From Mucilaginibacter pankratovii (GTDB lineage Bacteria > Bacteroidota > Bacteroidia > Sphingobacteriales > Sphingobacteriaceae), in contig NZ_JACWMY010000010.1 of the NCBI RefSeq assembly GCF_014773265.1, positions 1-64,000 of the forward strand: a DNA stretch of 64,000 nucleotides, written 5' to 3'. A program made the translations under genes and the position numbers. The stretch's first letter is position 1, and every line of letters begins with the position of its first letter. Shown here piece by piece: positions 16,501-25,352 of this stretch. A model generated the notes under the pieces. It saw nothing but the letters and a program-made list of their open reading frames with translations, did no database searches and was not told the origin of the DNA.

Positions 16501-17784
16501 ATGAGTGTTTTAAACAGAAAACAAGCGCCACAATTCAATGGCGTAGAAAATATAACCTTAATAAGACCGGAGCATAAAAAACTGGCCAACGGATGCAATG
16601 TTTACGCCTTTAATTCTGGTGATCAGGAACTGGTGCGTATCGAATGGATCTTTGGTAACCTGCGTTTTAACCCGGAGAAACCACTGCTTAACGTGGCCGC
16701 GAATACCATGCTTACGGATGGTACCACCAATATGAACGCCGCGCAAATAGCCGATACCATTGATTTTTATGGGGCGTTTTTGCAGGTAGATTATAGCTAT
16801 GATTACTCGCAGGTTACACTATATACGCTTACCAAACATTTGGCAAGCACGCTGCCCGTAATTAAAGATATCATCACCAATTCGGTTTTCCCCAAGAAGG
16901 AGCTGGAGACTTTTGTGCGCAACCAGCAGCAAAAGTTACAGGTGAGCCTGCAGAAGAACGATTTTGTTGCCCGCCGCCTCTTCAACAAAGCGCTGAATGG
17001 CGAAACCATTTACGGCCTTGCTGCCGAGCCCGAAGATTTTAAAAGCCTGGAGCGCGAAGACCTGCTGGCACATTTTAAACAAATGTACCAGCCAGCCAAC
17101 TGCACTATGGTAATTGCCGGTAAAGTAGATGAACACGCGCTCGACTTATTGAGCGAAACCTTTGAAAACGGTTGGGACAACCAGGCGGCTCCTGCTGATA
17201 CGATGCAGCCACCACTGGCACCATCCGCAGAGCGGTTCTTTTATACCGAAAAACCGGCGGCGCTACAGTCGGCCATACGCATAGGCACGCCGTTTATTAA
17301 CCGTACCCACCCGGATTTCCCGGCTGTGCAGGTGTTGAATACGGTGCTGGGTGGTTACTTTGGCTCGCGCCTGATGGCTAATATCCGCGAGGATAAAGGT
17401 TATACATACGGTATTGGCTCCGGCATGACCTCCTTTAAACAAACCGGTTCGTTCTTTATCGCATCGGAAGTTGGTGCAGATGTTTGCCGCTCTGCCGTAA
17501 GCGAGATAGAAAAAGAAGTAAACAGGATGAAAACAGAGTTGATCCCCGAAGAAGAGCTATCGCTGGTGCGCAACTTTATGCTGGGTTCGTTGTTAGGCAG
17601 CCTGGAGAATGTTTTCTCCCATGCAGATAAATTCAAGAACCTGTATTTTGCAGGGTTGGATTATGATTACTACGAGCGATATGCATCCACAGTGAAAAAC
17701 ATCACAGCCGAAGATCTACAGGCCCTGGCCAATAAATACTGGGATTTTGAGAACTTTTATAAAGTGATAGTAGGGAAATATTAA
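16501..17784 (+). CDS. M16 peptidase, non-catalytic partner subunit
   Basis: 427 residues with the M16 fold but no HxxEH: the aligned region reads NVAANTMLTDGTTNMNAAQIAD. The C-terminal half carries the R/Y substrate-binding motif characteristic of the partner subunit (GGYFGSRLMANIREDKGYTYGIGSGM). It should pair with the upstream zinc subunit to form the active protease. Operon position (24-bp gap) supports that. It may process peptides from signal-sequence or general protein turnover; the substrate is unknown. Confidence 0.9.
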   Translation: MSVLNRKQAPQFNGVENITLIRPEHKKLANGCNVYAFNSGDQELVRIEWIFGNLRFNPEKPLLNVAANTMLTDGTTNMNAAQIADTIDFYGAFLQVDYSYDYSQVTLYTLTKHLASTLPVIKDIITNSVFPKKELETFVRNQQQKLQVSLQKNDFVARRLFNKALNGETIYGLAAEPEDFKSLEREDLLAHFKQMYQPANCTMVIAGKVDEHALDLLSETFENGWDNQAAPADTMQPPLAPSAERFFYTEKPAALQSAIRIGTPFINRTHPDFPAVQVLNTVLGGYFGSRLMANIREDKGYTYGIGSGMTSFKQTGSFFIASEVGADVCRSAVSEIEKEVNRMKTELIPEEELSLVRNFMLGSLLGSLENVFSHADKFKNLYFAGLDYDYYERYASTVKNITAEDLQALANKYWDFENFYKVIVGKY

Positions 17785-17955
17785 TTTGAAGATTTGGTAA
17801 TTTGAAGATTTGAAAATAAGGATGGGGGCGGATATTTGGAGATGAGATGAGTTGAATATCACAATTTCTCCATTTTCAAATCTTCAAATCTGCGAATTTT
17901 CAAATTTGAAAGTCATTTTCAAATCATTCTTATTTTCAAATTCTCAAATTCCATA
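17785..17955. repeat. Word-type repeat TTTGAAGATTTGAAAAT
   Basis: Permutations of ATTTGAAGATTTG on the plus strand (17788-17815) and of the inverse TTTTCAAATCTTCAAATC (17868-17925), which together form a long AT-rich inverted structure. It separates the M16 operon from guaB and could end M16 transcription before the guaB promoter. Confidence 0.65.
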
Positions 17956-17963
17956 ATTAATAC

Positions 17964-17971
17964 TACCTTTG
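17964..17971 (+). promoter_or_regulatory. -7 promoter box of guaB
   Basis: TACCTTTG, a perfect TAnnTTTG match, 35 nt before the guaB ATG at 18007. Confidence 0.6.
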
Positions 17972-18006
17972 CCCGGCAAATAATAACTCCAAAATAATTA
18001 TTTGCT

Positions 18007-19476
18007 ATGCAGTTAGACCCATCTAAATTTGTTGCCGAAGGATTAACTTACGACGACGTTTTACTACTCCCCGCTTATTCAGAAGTATTACCGCGCGAAG
18101 TTAACACGAGTACTTTTTTAACAAAAACTATCCGTTTAAACATTCCTATCATATCGGCAGCGATGGATACGGTTACCGAAGCCGGCCTTGCCATTGCCAT
18201 TGCACAGGCAGGAGGTATTGGTATGCTGCACAAAAACATGACCATACAACAGCAAGCCGATGAGGTGCGCAAGGTAAAACGGTCGGAAAGCGGGATGATC
18301 CAGGACCCTGTTACTTTACTGGAAGACGCCCTGTTATCTGACGCCGTGAATATCATGCGCGAAAACAGCATTGGCGGCATTCCGGTTATTGATGCTGAAC
18401 ACAAACTGAAAGGCATCATCACCAACCGCGATCTGCGCTTTCAAAAGGACCTTACTGTTCCTGTTAGTGCGGTAATGACCAAAACTAACCTGATCACCGC
18501 CCCGGAAGGTACCGACCTTACCGAGGCGGCTAATATACTGCAAGCCAACAAAATTGAAAAGCTACCTGTTGTAAATGCTTACGGCACCCTGGTTGGCCTC
18601 ATCACTTATAAAGACATTCAAAAAGTAAAGAATTTCCCTAACGCGTGTAAAGACCAGTACGGCCGTTTACGCGTTGGTGCTGCCGTTGGTGTCGCTTCAG
18701 ATAATATCGACCGCGTAACGGCTCTATACAACGCCGGTGTGGATGTGGTAACTGTCGATACCGCGCATGGCCACTCCAAGGGTGTAATTGACATGGTAAA
18801 GGCGGTTAAAGCGCTTTATCCAAGCTTACAGGTTATCGCTGGTAACATTGCCACTGCCGATGCCGCCATTGCCCTTGCAGATGCTGGTGCAGATGCGGTA
18901 AAAGTTGGTATTGGTCCGGGTTCTATCTGCACCACGCGTATCATTGCCGGCGTGGGCGTTCCGCAATTATATGCTGTTTACGAATGCGCTAAAGCGCTGG
19001 AAGGCCGTGGTATCCCGGTAATTGCGGATGGCGGTATTAAGCAAACAGGTGATATTGTAAAGGCTATTGCGGCTGGTGCAAGCTCTATCATGGCGGGCTC
19101 GTTGTTTGCCGGTGTGGAAGAATCACCGGGCGAAACGATTATTTACGAAGGCCGTAAGTTTAAATCGTACCGCGGGATGGGTTCGGTAGAGGCCATGGCG
19201 AAGGGTTCTAAAGACCGCTACTTTCAGGATGAAACTGATGTGGTAACCAAACTGGTACCCGAAGGTATTGTAGGCCGAGTACCGTTCAAAGGCAATATGG
19301 CCGAAGTGATATTCCAGTACATTGGCGGTTTGCGTGCCGGTATGCACTATTGCGGTGCAGCCAACATCGAAGATCTGCAACGCGCCAAATTTGTACGTAT
19401 CACCGCTGCAGGTATGCGCGAAAGCCATCCGCACGATATTACGATAACTAAAGAAGCACCTAATTATACGAGATAG
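18007..19476 (+). CDS. guaB: IMP dehydrogenase
   Basis: Oxidises IMP to XMP with NAD+, the committed step of GMP synthesis. 489 residues with the standard order: N-terminal barrel half (LTYDDVLLLPAYSEVLP, SAAMDTVTE), two CBS domains inserted at about 95-205, and the second barrel half with GIGPGSICTTRIIAGVG, where Cys308 is the catalytic cysteine, then ADGGIKQTGDIVKAIAAGA and the flap YRGMGSVEAM. The CBS pair suggests allosteric control by purine nucleotides, as known for the family. It has its own promoter box and converges on the gene at 19570. Confidence 0.97.
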   Translation: MQLDPSKFVAEGLTYDDVLLLPAYSEVLPREVNTSTFLTKTIRLNIPIISAAMDTVTEAGLAIAIAQAGGIGMLHKNMTIQQQADEVRKVKRSESGMIQDPVTLLEDALLSDAVNIMRENSIGGIPVIDAEHKLKGIITNRDLRFQKDLTVPVSAVMTKTNLITAPEGTDLTEAANILQANKIEKLPVVNAYGTLVGLITYKDIQKVKNFPNACKDQYGRLRVGAAVGVASDNIDRVTALYNAGVDVVTVDTAHGHSKGVIDMVKAVKALYPSLQVIAGNIATADAAIALADAGADAVKVGIGPGSICTTRIIAGVGVPQLYAVYECAKALEGRGIPVIADGGIKQTGDIVKAIAAGASSIMAGSLFAGVEESPGETIIYEGRKFKSYRGMGSVEAMAKGSKDRYFQDETDVVTKLVPEGIVGRVPFKGNMAEVIFQYIGGLRAGMHYCGAANIEDLQRAKFVRITAAGMRESHPHDITITKEAPNYTR

Positions 19477-19479
19477 ACC

Positions 19480-19565
19480 GAAAGTCCGTAAGTCAGAAAG
19501 TCCGTAAGACGGTTTAAAAGTTTTAAATCTTTTCTGTCCTGCGGACTTTCCGTCTTTTCTGACTA
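19480..19565. repeat. Word-type repeat AGTCCGTAAGTCAG at a convergent junction
   Basis: GAAAGTCCGTAAGTCAGAAAG, then further on the inverse CGGACTTTCCGTCTTTTCTGACT. The halves pair imperfectly into a hairpin between the convergent stops of guaB and the 19570 gene; it is likely a two-way terminator (inference). Confidence 0.65.
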
Positions 19566-19569
19566 AAAA

Positions 19570-20343
19570 TTACTTCCCCATCGAGGCAGCCTTCGGTAAC
19601 AAACTATCAGAAGTGATTATCTTTAATGCCTGTTCATAGGTAAAACCTTCTTTTACCAGCGCATCAAAGTATTGCTTATTCAGTTTGGCTATCTCAGCTA
19701 ATTTCCCTGGCTGTTTGTAGAATGCGAGTTGCGCATCCATCATGGATTTTACAAGGCCGTTATACATAGGGCCGATGGTGCTCATCATCCCGGTTAACTC
19801 ATTGGTATCTACAGAAATTGGCGTTGAACTACCTTCGGGATCGTTTACTGGCGGCGGGGCCAGTACCACTTCAGTTATTTTTACTCTTTGCTCGCCCGGG
19901 TGCGATTTGGTTAAGTCTACATTATAAAAGTTAAAAAAAGTAATGCCATCGCTGCGCTTACCGGCATGTTCAATAATGTCGATTGCTTTCGCATTAACCG
20001 GTATCTTTTTAAAATACACCTTAAAGGCGATCTTATCGCCCGCTTTTGCAAAAGTGTGCCTTGTTTCCGGCGCAACAGCAATTCCTTCTGCTTTTACAAA
20101 ATCGTAATGTTTGTTGTCGATATCCGTTTGAATGTAAATCTCTTTATTAAGCACTACCCAGGCGCTATCGCGGATAGCATACTGCTCAAAGCTTATAACG
20201 GTGTATTGTTTATCGGTTTCGATTTTTGTGATGATTGTACCAAGGCTTTCGTTAGTTTCGATATTTGGATTAACAACGTTTTGCGCAAATGAAGAAAAGC
20301 AAACTACAGTAAGCGCTGCGAAAAGAAACAGTATTTTTTTCAT
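19570..20343 (-). CDS. Exported protein of unknown function
   Basis: 257 residues with a signal peptide (1-20, KKILFLFAALTVVCFSSFAQ). Residues about 30-165 are beta-rich (TVISFEQYAIRDSAWVVLNKEIYIQ, IDIIEHAGKRSDGITFFNFYNVDLTKSHPG). The C-terminal about 80 residues are helical (MSTIGPMYNGLVKSMMDAQLAFYKQPGKLAEIAKLNKQYFDALVKEGFTYEQALKII). This tail resembles helical tails of small exported proteins, but I cannot assign a family with confidence. No lipobox. Monocistronic between guaB (convergent) and the LOG gene (divergent). Confidence 0.7.
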   Translation of the reverse strand: MKKILFLFAALTVVCFSSFAQNVVNPNIETNESLGTIITKIETDKQYTVISFEQYAIRDSAWVVLNKEIYIQTDIDNKHYDFVKAEGIAVAPETRHTFAKAGDKIAFKVYFKKIPVNAKAIDIIEHAGKRSDGITFFNFYNVDLTKSHPGEQRVKITEVVLAPPPVNDPEGSSTPISVDTNELTGMMSTIGPMYNGLVKSMMDAQLAFYKQPGKLAEIAKLNKQYFDALVKEGFTYEQALKIITSDSLLPKAASMGK

Positions 20344-20480
20344 ATAAGGTTTTTGGCTATTTAATTTAGATAAATTTAGCTTGATGAAACTGCCATTTAA
20401 ATGGATAAATCTTCAAACCTGATGGATAATAATGTGCCGTTCTAAAGATCATATAAAACTTGGAATAGTTCCTTAGTTTT

Positions 20481-20488
20481 TATATTTG
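20481..20488 (+). promoter_or_regulatory. -7 promoter box of the LOG-family gene
   Basis: TATATTTG, a perfect TAnnTTTG match, ends 5 nt before the ATG at 20494; this implies a near-leaderless mRNA. Confidence 0.6.
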
Positions 20489-20493
20489 CCGCC

Positions 20494-21078
20494 ATGAAAT
20501 CCATCTGTGTATTCTGCGGCGCCAATTTTAACGGTGACCCTGTTTTAAAGCAATCAGTTGAGCAACTGGCCGAAATTATGGTAAGCCGCGATATCACGCT
20601 TGTTTACGGCGGCGGTAAGGTTGGTGTAATGGGCATACTCGCCGATGCGGTGATGGGGCGCGGCGGGAAAGTTATCGGCGTTATCCCGCAGTTTTTGATG
20701 GATAAGGAGGTAGGGCATACCGGCATTACTGAGTTACGTATTGTAGAGAACATGCACCAGCGCAAGCAGCTGATGAATGATCTTTGCGACGCCATCATTA
20801 TGCTGCCCGGCGGCTTTGGTACGCTGGAAGAGTTTTTTGAAGTGCTTACCTGGCTGCAATTGGGGCTGCATAATCACCCGGTTGGCATCCTGAATACCAA
20901 TGGCTTTTACGATAATCTGTTAAAGCAGATGGATGTAATGGTAGAGCAGCGCTACCTTAAACCAACCAACCGTGCATTGGTAATCTCCTCTGCCGACCCG
21001 GTAGAGCTCATCAGCTTGATGGATAAGATCGAAATAAAGCCCGATGAGGTTTGGTTTATGGACAGGAATTTGACTTAA
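20494..21078 (+). CDS. LOG-family nucleoside-monophosphate phosphoribohydrolase
   Basis: 194 residues of the LOG family (TIGR00730), a Rossmann-like fold that cleaves the N-glycosidic bond of nucleoside 5'-monophosphates; plant LOG enzymes activate cytokinins. Signatures seen: SICVFCGANFNGDP near the N-terminus, VYGGGKVGVMGILADAVMGRGGKVIGVIP, MHQRKQLM and the diagnostic PGGFGTLEEFFEVLTW at about 105-120. In bacteria most members probably act on AMP or similar; cytokinin production should not be assumed. Monocistronic, with its own promoter box. Confidence 0.9.
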   Translation: MKSICVFCGANFNGDPVLKQSVEQLAEIMVSRDITLVYGGGKVGVMGILADAVMGRGGKVIGVIPQFLMDKEVGHTGITELRIVENMHQRKQLMNDLCDAIIMLPGGFGTLEEFFEVLTWLQLGLHNHPVGILNTNGFYDNLLKQMDVMVEQRYLKPTNRALVISSADPVELISLMDKIEIKPDEVWFMDRNLT

Positions 21079-21153
21079 AAGTTTACAGTTTGCGGTGGGC
21101 AGTTTGCAGTTTTTTTTGCCAACTTGAATTTAAAACTGCAAACGGGTAACTGC
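21079..21153. repeat. Word-type repeat CAGTTTGCGGTGGGCAG at a convergent junction
   Basis: Same vocabulary as 13827-13921: CAGTTTGCGGTGGGCAGTTTGCAG, then the inverse AAACTGCAAACGGGTAACTGCC, running slightly into the 3' end of the 21154 gene. It lies between convergent stops. Confidence 0.65.
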
Positions 21154-21747
21154 CTACTGCTCACTGGTTCTCACATACATCCTCACCCTATGCGTTGGCA
21201 TAATACTGACGATGCCGTTGGTTTCCTGCTTGTTGGATAACACGACGTACATCTCCACGGAAACGCCGTCTTTGGAAAAATTGTCTTTCCGCTTAAATCT
21301 GCCGGTTTCTATCAGGGCAACATCATTAACGGTACCGCTTGTTTCTGCTTTCCCAAAAACCGCTTCGGCCTGTTTTTGGATGGATAGGTATTTGTCGATG
21401 TAGGGTTGCAGTGCTGTTACCGGTTGCTTTACTGCATCATGATTTTTAGCGAAATTGGTATCATCCCACTCGTACAGAATATAATTGATTGTGGAATCTT
21501 TGGTATTGGGGAAATAATACACCAACAGATCGGGCAATGATTTTTCTTTGCGGCGGAAGATCTCGGGTTGCCCAATTCCTTGCCCGCTGATGTAGTCGCT
21601 GCTTAGTTCAAATACTATGCTCTTTGCGCTCTTTTCGAAACCCCGGGCATACGCCATCGTTTTGCCTTTGATATCAAAAACGTATTGCCCGAATGAATGA
21701 GTGGCAAAGCCCGCCGTGAAAAATGCAAGTAGTACTATTTTCTTCAT
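21154..21747 (-). CDS. Exported protein of unknown function
   Basis: 197 residues beginning MKKIVLLAFFTAGFATHSFGQ, a standard signal peptide. The frame is open to 21828 but the first 27 codons add no signal and no motif, so the ATG at 21747 is preferred. The mature part is an alpha/beta domain with VFELSSDYISGQGIGQPEIFRRKEKSLPDLLVYYF and a C-terminal VSVEMYVVLSNKQETNGIVSIMPTHRVRMYVR. I do not recognise it. The last codons overlap the word-type repeat that starts at 21079. Divergent from the carboxylase gene. Confidence 0.65.
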   Translation of the reverse strand: MKKIVLLAFFTAGFATHSFGQYVFDIKGKTMAYARGFEKSAKSIVFELSSDYISGQGIGQPEIFRRKEKSLPDLLVYYFPNTKDSTINYILYEWDDTNFAKNHDAVKQPVTALQPYIDKYLSIQKQAEAVFGKAETSGTVNDVALIETGRFKRKDNFSKDGVSVEMYVVLSNKQETNGIVSIMPTHRVRMYVRTSEQ

Positions 21748-21901
21748 ATCAATCATAACGCCCGTAAAACTATGGTTATTTTCCGGGTCGGGCCAATTCG
21801 CGAAATTAGGCTCGCTAAATATTATCATATAAATGATTTATTATGCATGCATATAATTCTCGTTTATTTTTCTAATTTTCGATTACCTATTATAAGCACG
21901 T

Positions 21902-23530
21902 ATGGATCTGGAATTTAATAAGAATGAGGACGTTAACAAACAACTCGTTTACGAATTTAACACCAAACTAAAAAAGATCTTCCTTGGCGGTGGCGAAAAG
22001 GCCGCAGCCAAACAAAAAGAAAAAGGCAAAATGCTTGCCCGCGAACGTATTGCCTACCTGCTTGATGATGGTGCGCCATGGCTGGAAGTCGGCGCTTTTA
22101 CCGCCGATGGTATGTATGCCGAGCATGGTGGCTGCCCAAGTGGCGGTGTAGTTTGCGGCATAGGTTATGTAAGCGGCAGGCAATGCGTTGTGGTGGCTAA
22201 TGATGCCACCGTAAAGGCCGGTGCATGGTTCCCGATAACTGCTAAGAAAAATCTGCGTGCACAGGAGATAGCCATGGAAAACCGGCTGCCTATCATCTAC
22301 CTGGTAGATTCGGCAGGGGTGTATTTGCCTTTGCAGGATGAGATCTTCCCGGATAAGGAACATTTTGGTCGGATCTTCCGCAATAATGCACAAATGAGCA
22401 GCATGGGTATTATCCAGATAGCCGCTATTATGGGTTCCTGCGTGGCGGGTGGCGCTTACCTGCCCATCATGAGCGATGAAGCGATGATCGTAGAAGGTAC
22501 CGGTTCGGTTTTCCTGGCGGGATCATATTTGGTAAAATCGGCCATAGGGGAGGATGTGGATAATGAAACCCTTGGCGGTGCAACCACGCAATGCGAAATA
22601 AGCGGTGTAACTGACTATAAACACCCCAATGATAAAGCCTGCCTCGATTCTATCCGCAACATTATGAATAAGGTGGGCGATTATAATAAGGCCGGGTTCG
22701 ACCGGATTAAACCCGCTCCGCCAAAACTGAACGAAAAAGACATTTACGGTATTTTACCCGATAACCGCGAAAAGGCCTACGATATGCGCGAGGTGATCTT
22801 CCGTCTGATAGATGATTCAGATTTTGAAGAGTATAAGGCTGGCTATGGCCAGTCCATCATTTGCGGGCTTGGCCGGGTGGATGGCTGGGCGGTTGGTATT
22901 GTGGCCAACCAGCGTAAGGTGATCAAATCAAAAAAGGGGGAGATGCAGTTTGGCGGCGTAATTTATTCCGACAGTGCCGATAAAGCCACCCGTTTTATTA
23001 TGAATTGCAATCAAAAGAAGATTCCGCTGGTGTTTCTGCAGGATGTAACCGGTTTTATGGTAGGTAGCCGCAGCGAACATGGCGGCATCATCAAAGATGG
23101 TGCTAAAATGGTGAACGCCGTCGCCAATTCTGTTGTGCCTAAATTTACTATTGTGATAGGCAACTCCTACGGAGCGGGCAACTATGCCATGTGCGGCAAA
23201 GCTTATGATCCAAGGCTGATATACGCCTGGCCATCGGCGAAAATAGCTGTAATGGGTGGCGCGCAGGCGGCCAAAGTATTGGTGCAGATGCAGTCAGCCG
23301 GCTTAAAAGCAAAAGGCGAGGAGGTGGATGATGTAAAAGAAGCCGAACTACTTAAACAAACTACCGACCGCTATAACGCCCAAACCACGCCATATTACGC
23401 CGCCGCCAGGCTTTGGGTAGATGGCATCATCGATCCATTGGAAACCCGCAAGGTGATATCCATGGGGATAGAGGCGGCTAACCATGCGCCGATTGAGAAA
23501 GCTTTTAATGTTGGAATTATACAAACGTAA
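21902..23530 (+). CDS. Acyl-CoA carboxylase beta subunit (methylcrotonyl-CoA type)
   Basis: 542-residue carboxyltransferase that moves carboxyl from biotin to an acyl-CoA. Two crotonase-like domains are visible: the N-terminal one has KMLARERIAYLLDDGAPWLEVG, LVDSAGVYLPLQDEIFPDKEHFGRIFRNNAQMSSMGI and IMGSCVAGGAYLPIMSDEAMIVEGTGSVFLAG; the C-terminal one has VFLQDVTGFMVGSRSEHGGIIKDGAKMVNAV and GNSYGAGNYAMCGKAYDPRLIYAWPSAKIAVMGG. The PLQDEIFPDKEHFGRIF segment is closer to methylcrotonyl-CoA carboxylase (leucine degradation) than to propionyl-CoA carboxylase. No biotin carboxylase subunit is adjacent. Substrate assignment is inference. Confidence 0.88.
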   Translation: MDLEFNKNEDVNKQLVYEFNTKLKKIFLGGGEKAAAKQKEKGKMLARERIAYLLDDGAPWLEVGAFTADGMYAEHGGCPSGGVVCGIGYVSGRQCVVVANDATVKAGAWFPITAKKNLRAQEIAMENRLPIIYLVDSAGVYLPLQDEIFPDKEHFGRIFRNNAQMSSMGIIQIAAIMGSCVAGGAYLPIMSDEAMIVEGTGSVFLAGSYLVKSAIGEDVDNETLGGATTQCEISGVTDYKHPNDKACLDSIRNIMNKVGDYNKAGFDRIKPAPPKLNEKDIYGILPDNREKAYDMREVIFRLIDDSDFEEYKAGYGQSIICGLGRVDGWAVGIVANQRKVIKSKKGEMQFGGVIYSDSADKATRFIMNCNQKKIPLVFLQDVTGFMVGSRSEHGGIIKDGAKMVNAVANSVVPKFTIVIGNSYGAGNYAMCGKAYDPRLIYAWPSAKIAVMGGAQAAKVLVQMQSAGLKAKGEEVDDVKEAELLKQTTDRYNAQTTPYYAAARLWVDGIIDPLETRKVISMGIEAANHAPIEKAFNVGIIQT

Positions 23531-23533
23531 GGT

Positions 23534-24004
23534 ATGCTGAATCTTATTATCGCGGCAAGTTATACTTCAACCCATGTAAGCATTAATAATATTTATTATC
23601 AATGTGCAGTAGTTATTGCTATCGGCATAACAGCTATTTATGCCGGTGTAATAAAATTTATCAGGCGGGCAAAATTCATGAAGAACGGTGTTTGGACTGA
23701 GGGAGAAGTGATAAAAATAATAGAGGTTGCTGGCAGCGATGATAAACCGGTTTATTATCCGGTGATCACTTACACTACACTTGAAAACGAGGTGATCACC
23801 ACCCACTATGATGCGATGCAAAGCAGGCCCAGTTTATATTCTTTAAATGAAAAGGTCCCGGTGGTTTACGACCCGGCAGATAAAAGGGAATATATAATTG
23901 ATAACAAGTCTGGCAAGGCTGGAGCCTGGATCTTCCTGGTATTTGGTCTGTTGTTTTTACTGTTTGGCTTGTTTCGTCTACTATCCTTTAATCAATTTGC
24001 ATAA
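23534..24004 (+). CDS. DUF3592 membrane protein
   Basis: 156 residues. An N-terminal membrane helix (about 16-36), then FMKNGVWTEGEVIKIIEV...VYYPVITYTTLENEVITTHYDAMQSRPSLYSLNEKVPVVYDPADKREYII, the typical DUF3592 beta-domain, and a C-terminal helix (about 132-152, WIFLVFGLLFLLFGLF). Function unknown. The ATG is 3 bp after the carboxylase stop, so it is co-transcribed and probably translationally coupled. Why it travels with a carboxylase subunit is not evident. Confidence 0.8.
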   Translation: MLNLIIAASYTSTHVSINNIYYQCAVVIAIGITAIYAGVIKFIRRAKFMKNGVWTEGEVIKIIEVAGSDDKPVYYPVITYTTLENEVITTHYDAMQSRPSLYSLNEKVPVVYDPADKREYIIDNKSGKAGAWIFLVFGLLFLLFGLFRLLSFNQFA

Positions 24005-24176
24005 ATGATTAACATAGGCATATCAGACTGTACCTATTTTAATAATTTGCTGCACAATATTTATTTTTTTTCTCGCAAAGATCGCTAACAGTAACTACTC
24101 AATACCGGAATTCAGGAATTGGTGAAATTCGAGCCATTCGTGAAATTCGTGTCAATATTTTCTCTATCTTCCAACC

Positions 24177-25352
24177 ATGAAAAAACTTTTGCTCCCGTTT
24201 CTACTACTTGCCGCCCTAAAACTTTCGGCACAGGATGTAGAAAAGATCCATCAGAAAGCTATCCTGGTTGATACGCATAATGATATCATCTCCAACGAAT
24301 TGATTACTGGCAACGACGCCGGCAAATTGCAAACCACGGGTAATTTCGACCTGGTGCGCGCCAAAACCGGCGGACTGGACGTGCAGGTTTTCTCTATCTG
24401 GTGCGGCGACCAATATGGAAACGGCACAGCTTATGCATACGCTAACCGCGAGATAGATTCGCTGCAGGCATTGGTGCGCCGCAACCCTGATAAGATGGTA
24501 TGGGTAACTAACTCCAGAGACCTTAAAAAAGCGGTTAAACAACATAAACTGGCAACCATGATAGGGGTGGAAGGCGGCCATATGATAGAAGACCGGCTGG
24601 ATTACGTGGACAGCCTGGTAAAACGCGGTATGTGCTACCTCACCCTCACCTGGAACAACAGCACCAGCTGGGCAACCTCCGCAAGAGATGAAACCCTGCA
24701 TGGCGATACGCTAAAGCACAAAGGTTTAACTGAACTGGGCAAACAGATCGTTCGCAAACTGAACGATGACGGTGTAATGATAGACCTGTCGCACCCCGGC
24801 GAACAAACATTTAAAGATGTAATGGCCATTACCACCAAGCCTGTAATAGCATCGCACAGCTGCGTATACGCCTTAAACCCGCATCGCCGTAACCTTAAGG
24901 ATTACCAGTTAAAAGCTATTGCTGATAATGGTGGAGTGGTTTTTCTTAATTTTTATAGTGGCTTTATAGACAGCACCTACGAAGGTAAGCACGCAGCATT
25001 TATGGCCAGGCACAAACCGCAATTTGATTCGTTGCGCGTGATTTACAAAGATTACGACCTCGCCAGCATCCGCCTTAACGAACTGAATAAAGCCGAAGCA
25101 GATCAACTGCGCCCACCGCTTAGTATGCTCATCAAACACATTGATTATATGGTGAAAATGATGGGTGCAGACCATGTAGGCATCGGCTCCGATTTCGATG
25201 GTGCAGAATCGTATCCTTTAGGATTAGATAGCGTTACCGATTATTCAAAGATCACCGCCGAGCTGTTTAAAATTGGCTATTCAAAAAAAGATGTAGAAAA
25301 AATCTTGGGCGGGAATTTCATTAGGGTGCTAAAGGCTAACAAAGGAAAATAA
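24177..25352 (+). CDS. Exported dipeptidase, M19 (renal dipeptidase) family
   Basis: 391-residue zinc dipeptidase with a signal peptide (1-19, KKLLLPFLLLAALKLSAQ). Metal-site motifs of family M19 are present: VDTHNDI (His-x-Asp), GVEGGHMIEDRLDYVDSLVKRGM with the bridging Glu, DLSHPGEQTFKDVM, IASHSCVYAL and GIGSDFDGAESYP. It should hydrolyse dipeptides in the periplasm; D,L-specificity is unresolved. A word-type tract (GGTGAAATTCGAGCC..., 24110-24155) lies just upstream. Its stop overlaps the start of the next, disrupted gene by one base (TAATG at 25350-25354). Confidence 0.92.
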   Translation: MKKLLLPFLLLAALKLSAQDVEKIHQKAILVDTHNDIISNELITGNDAGKLQTTGNFDLVRAKTGGLDVQVFSIWCGDQYGNGTAYAYANREIDSLQALVRRNPDKMVWVTNSRDLKKAVKQHKLATMIGVEGGHMIEDRLDYVDSLVKRGMCYLTLTWNNSTSWATSARDETLHGDTLKHKGLTELGKQIVRKLNDDGVMIDLSHPGEQTFKDVMAITTKPVIASHSCVYALNPHRRNLKDYQLKAIADNGGVVFLNFYSGFIDSTYEGKHAAFMARHKPQFDSLRVIYKDYDLASIRLNELNKAEADQLRPPLSMLIKHIDYMVKMMGADHVGIGSDFDGAESYPLGLDSVTDYSKITAELFKIGYSKKDVEKILGGNFIRVLKANKGK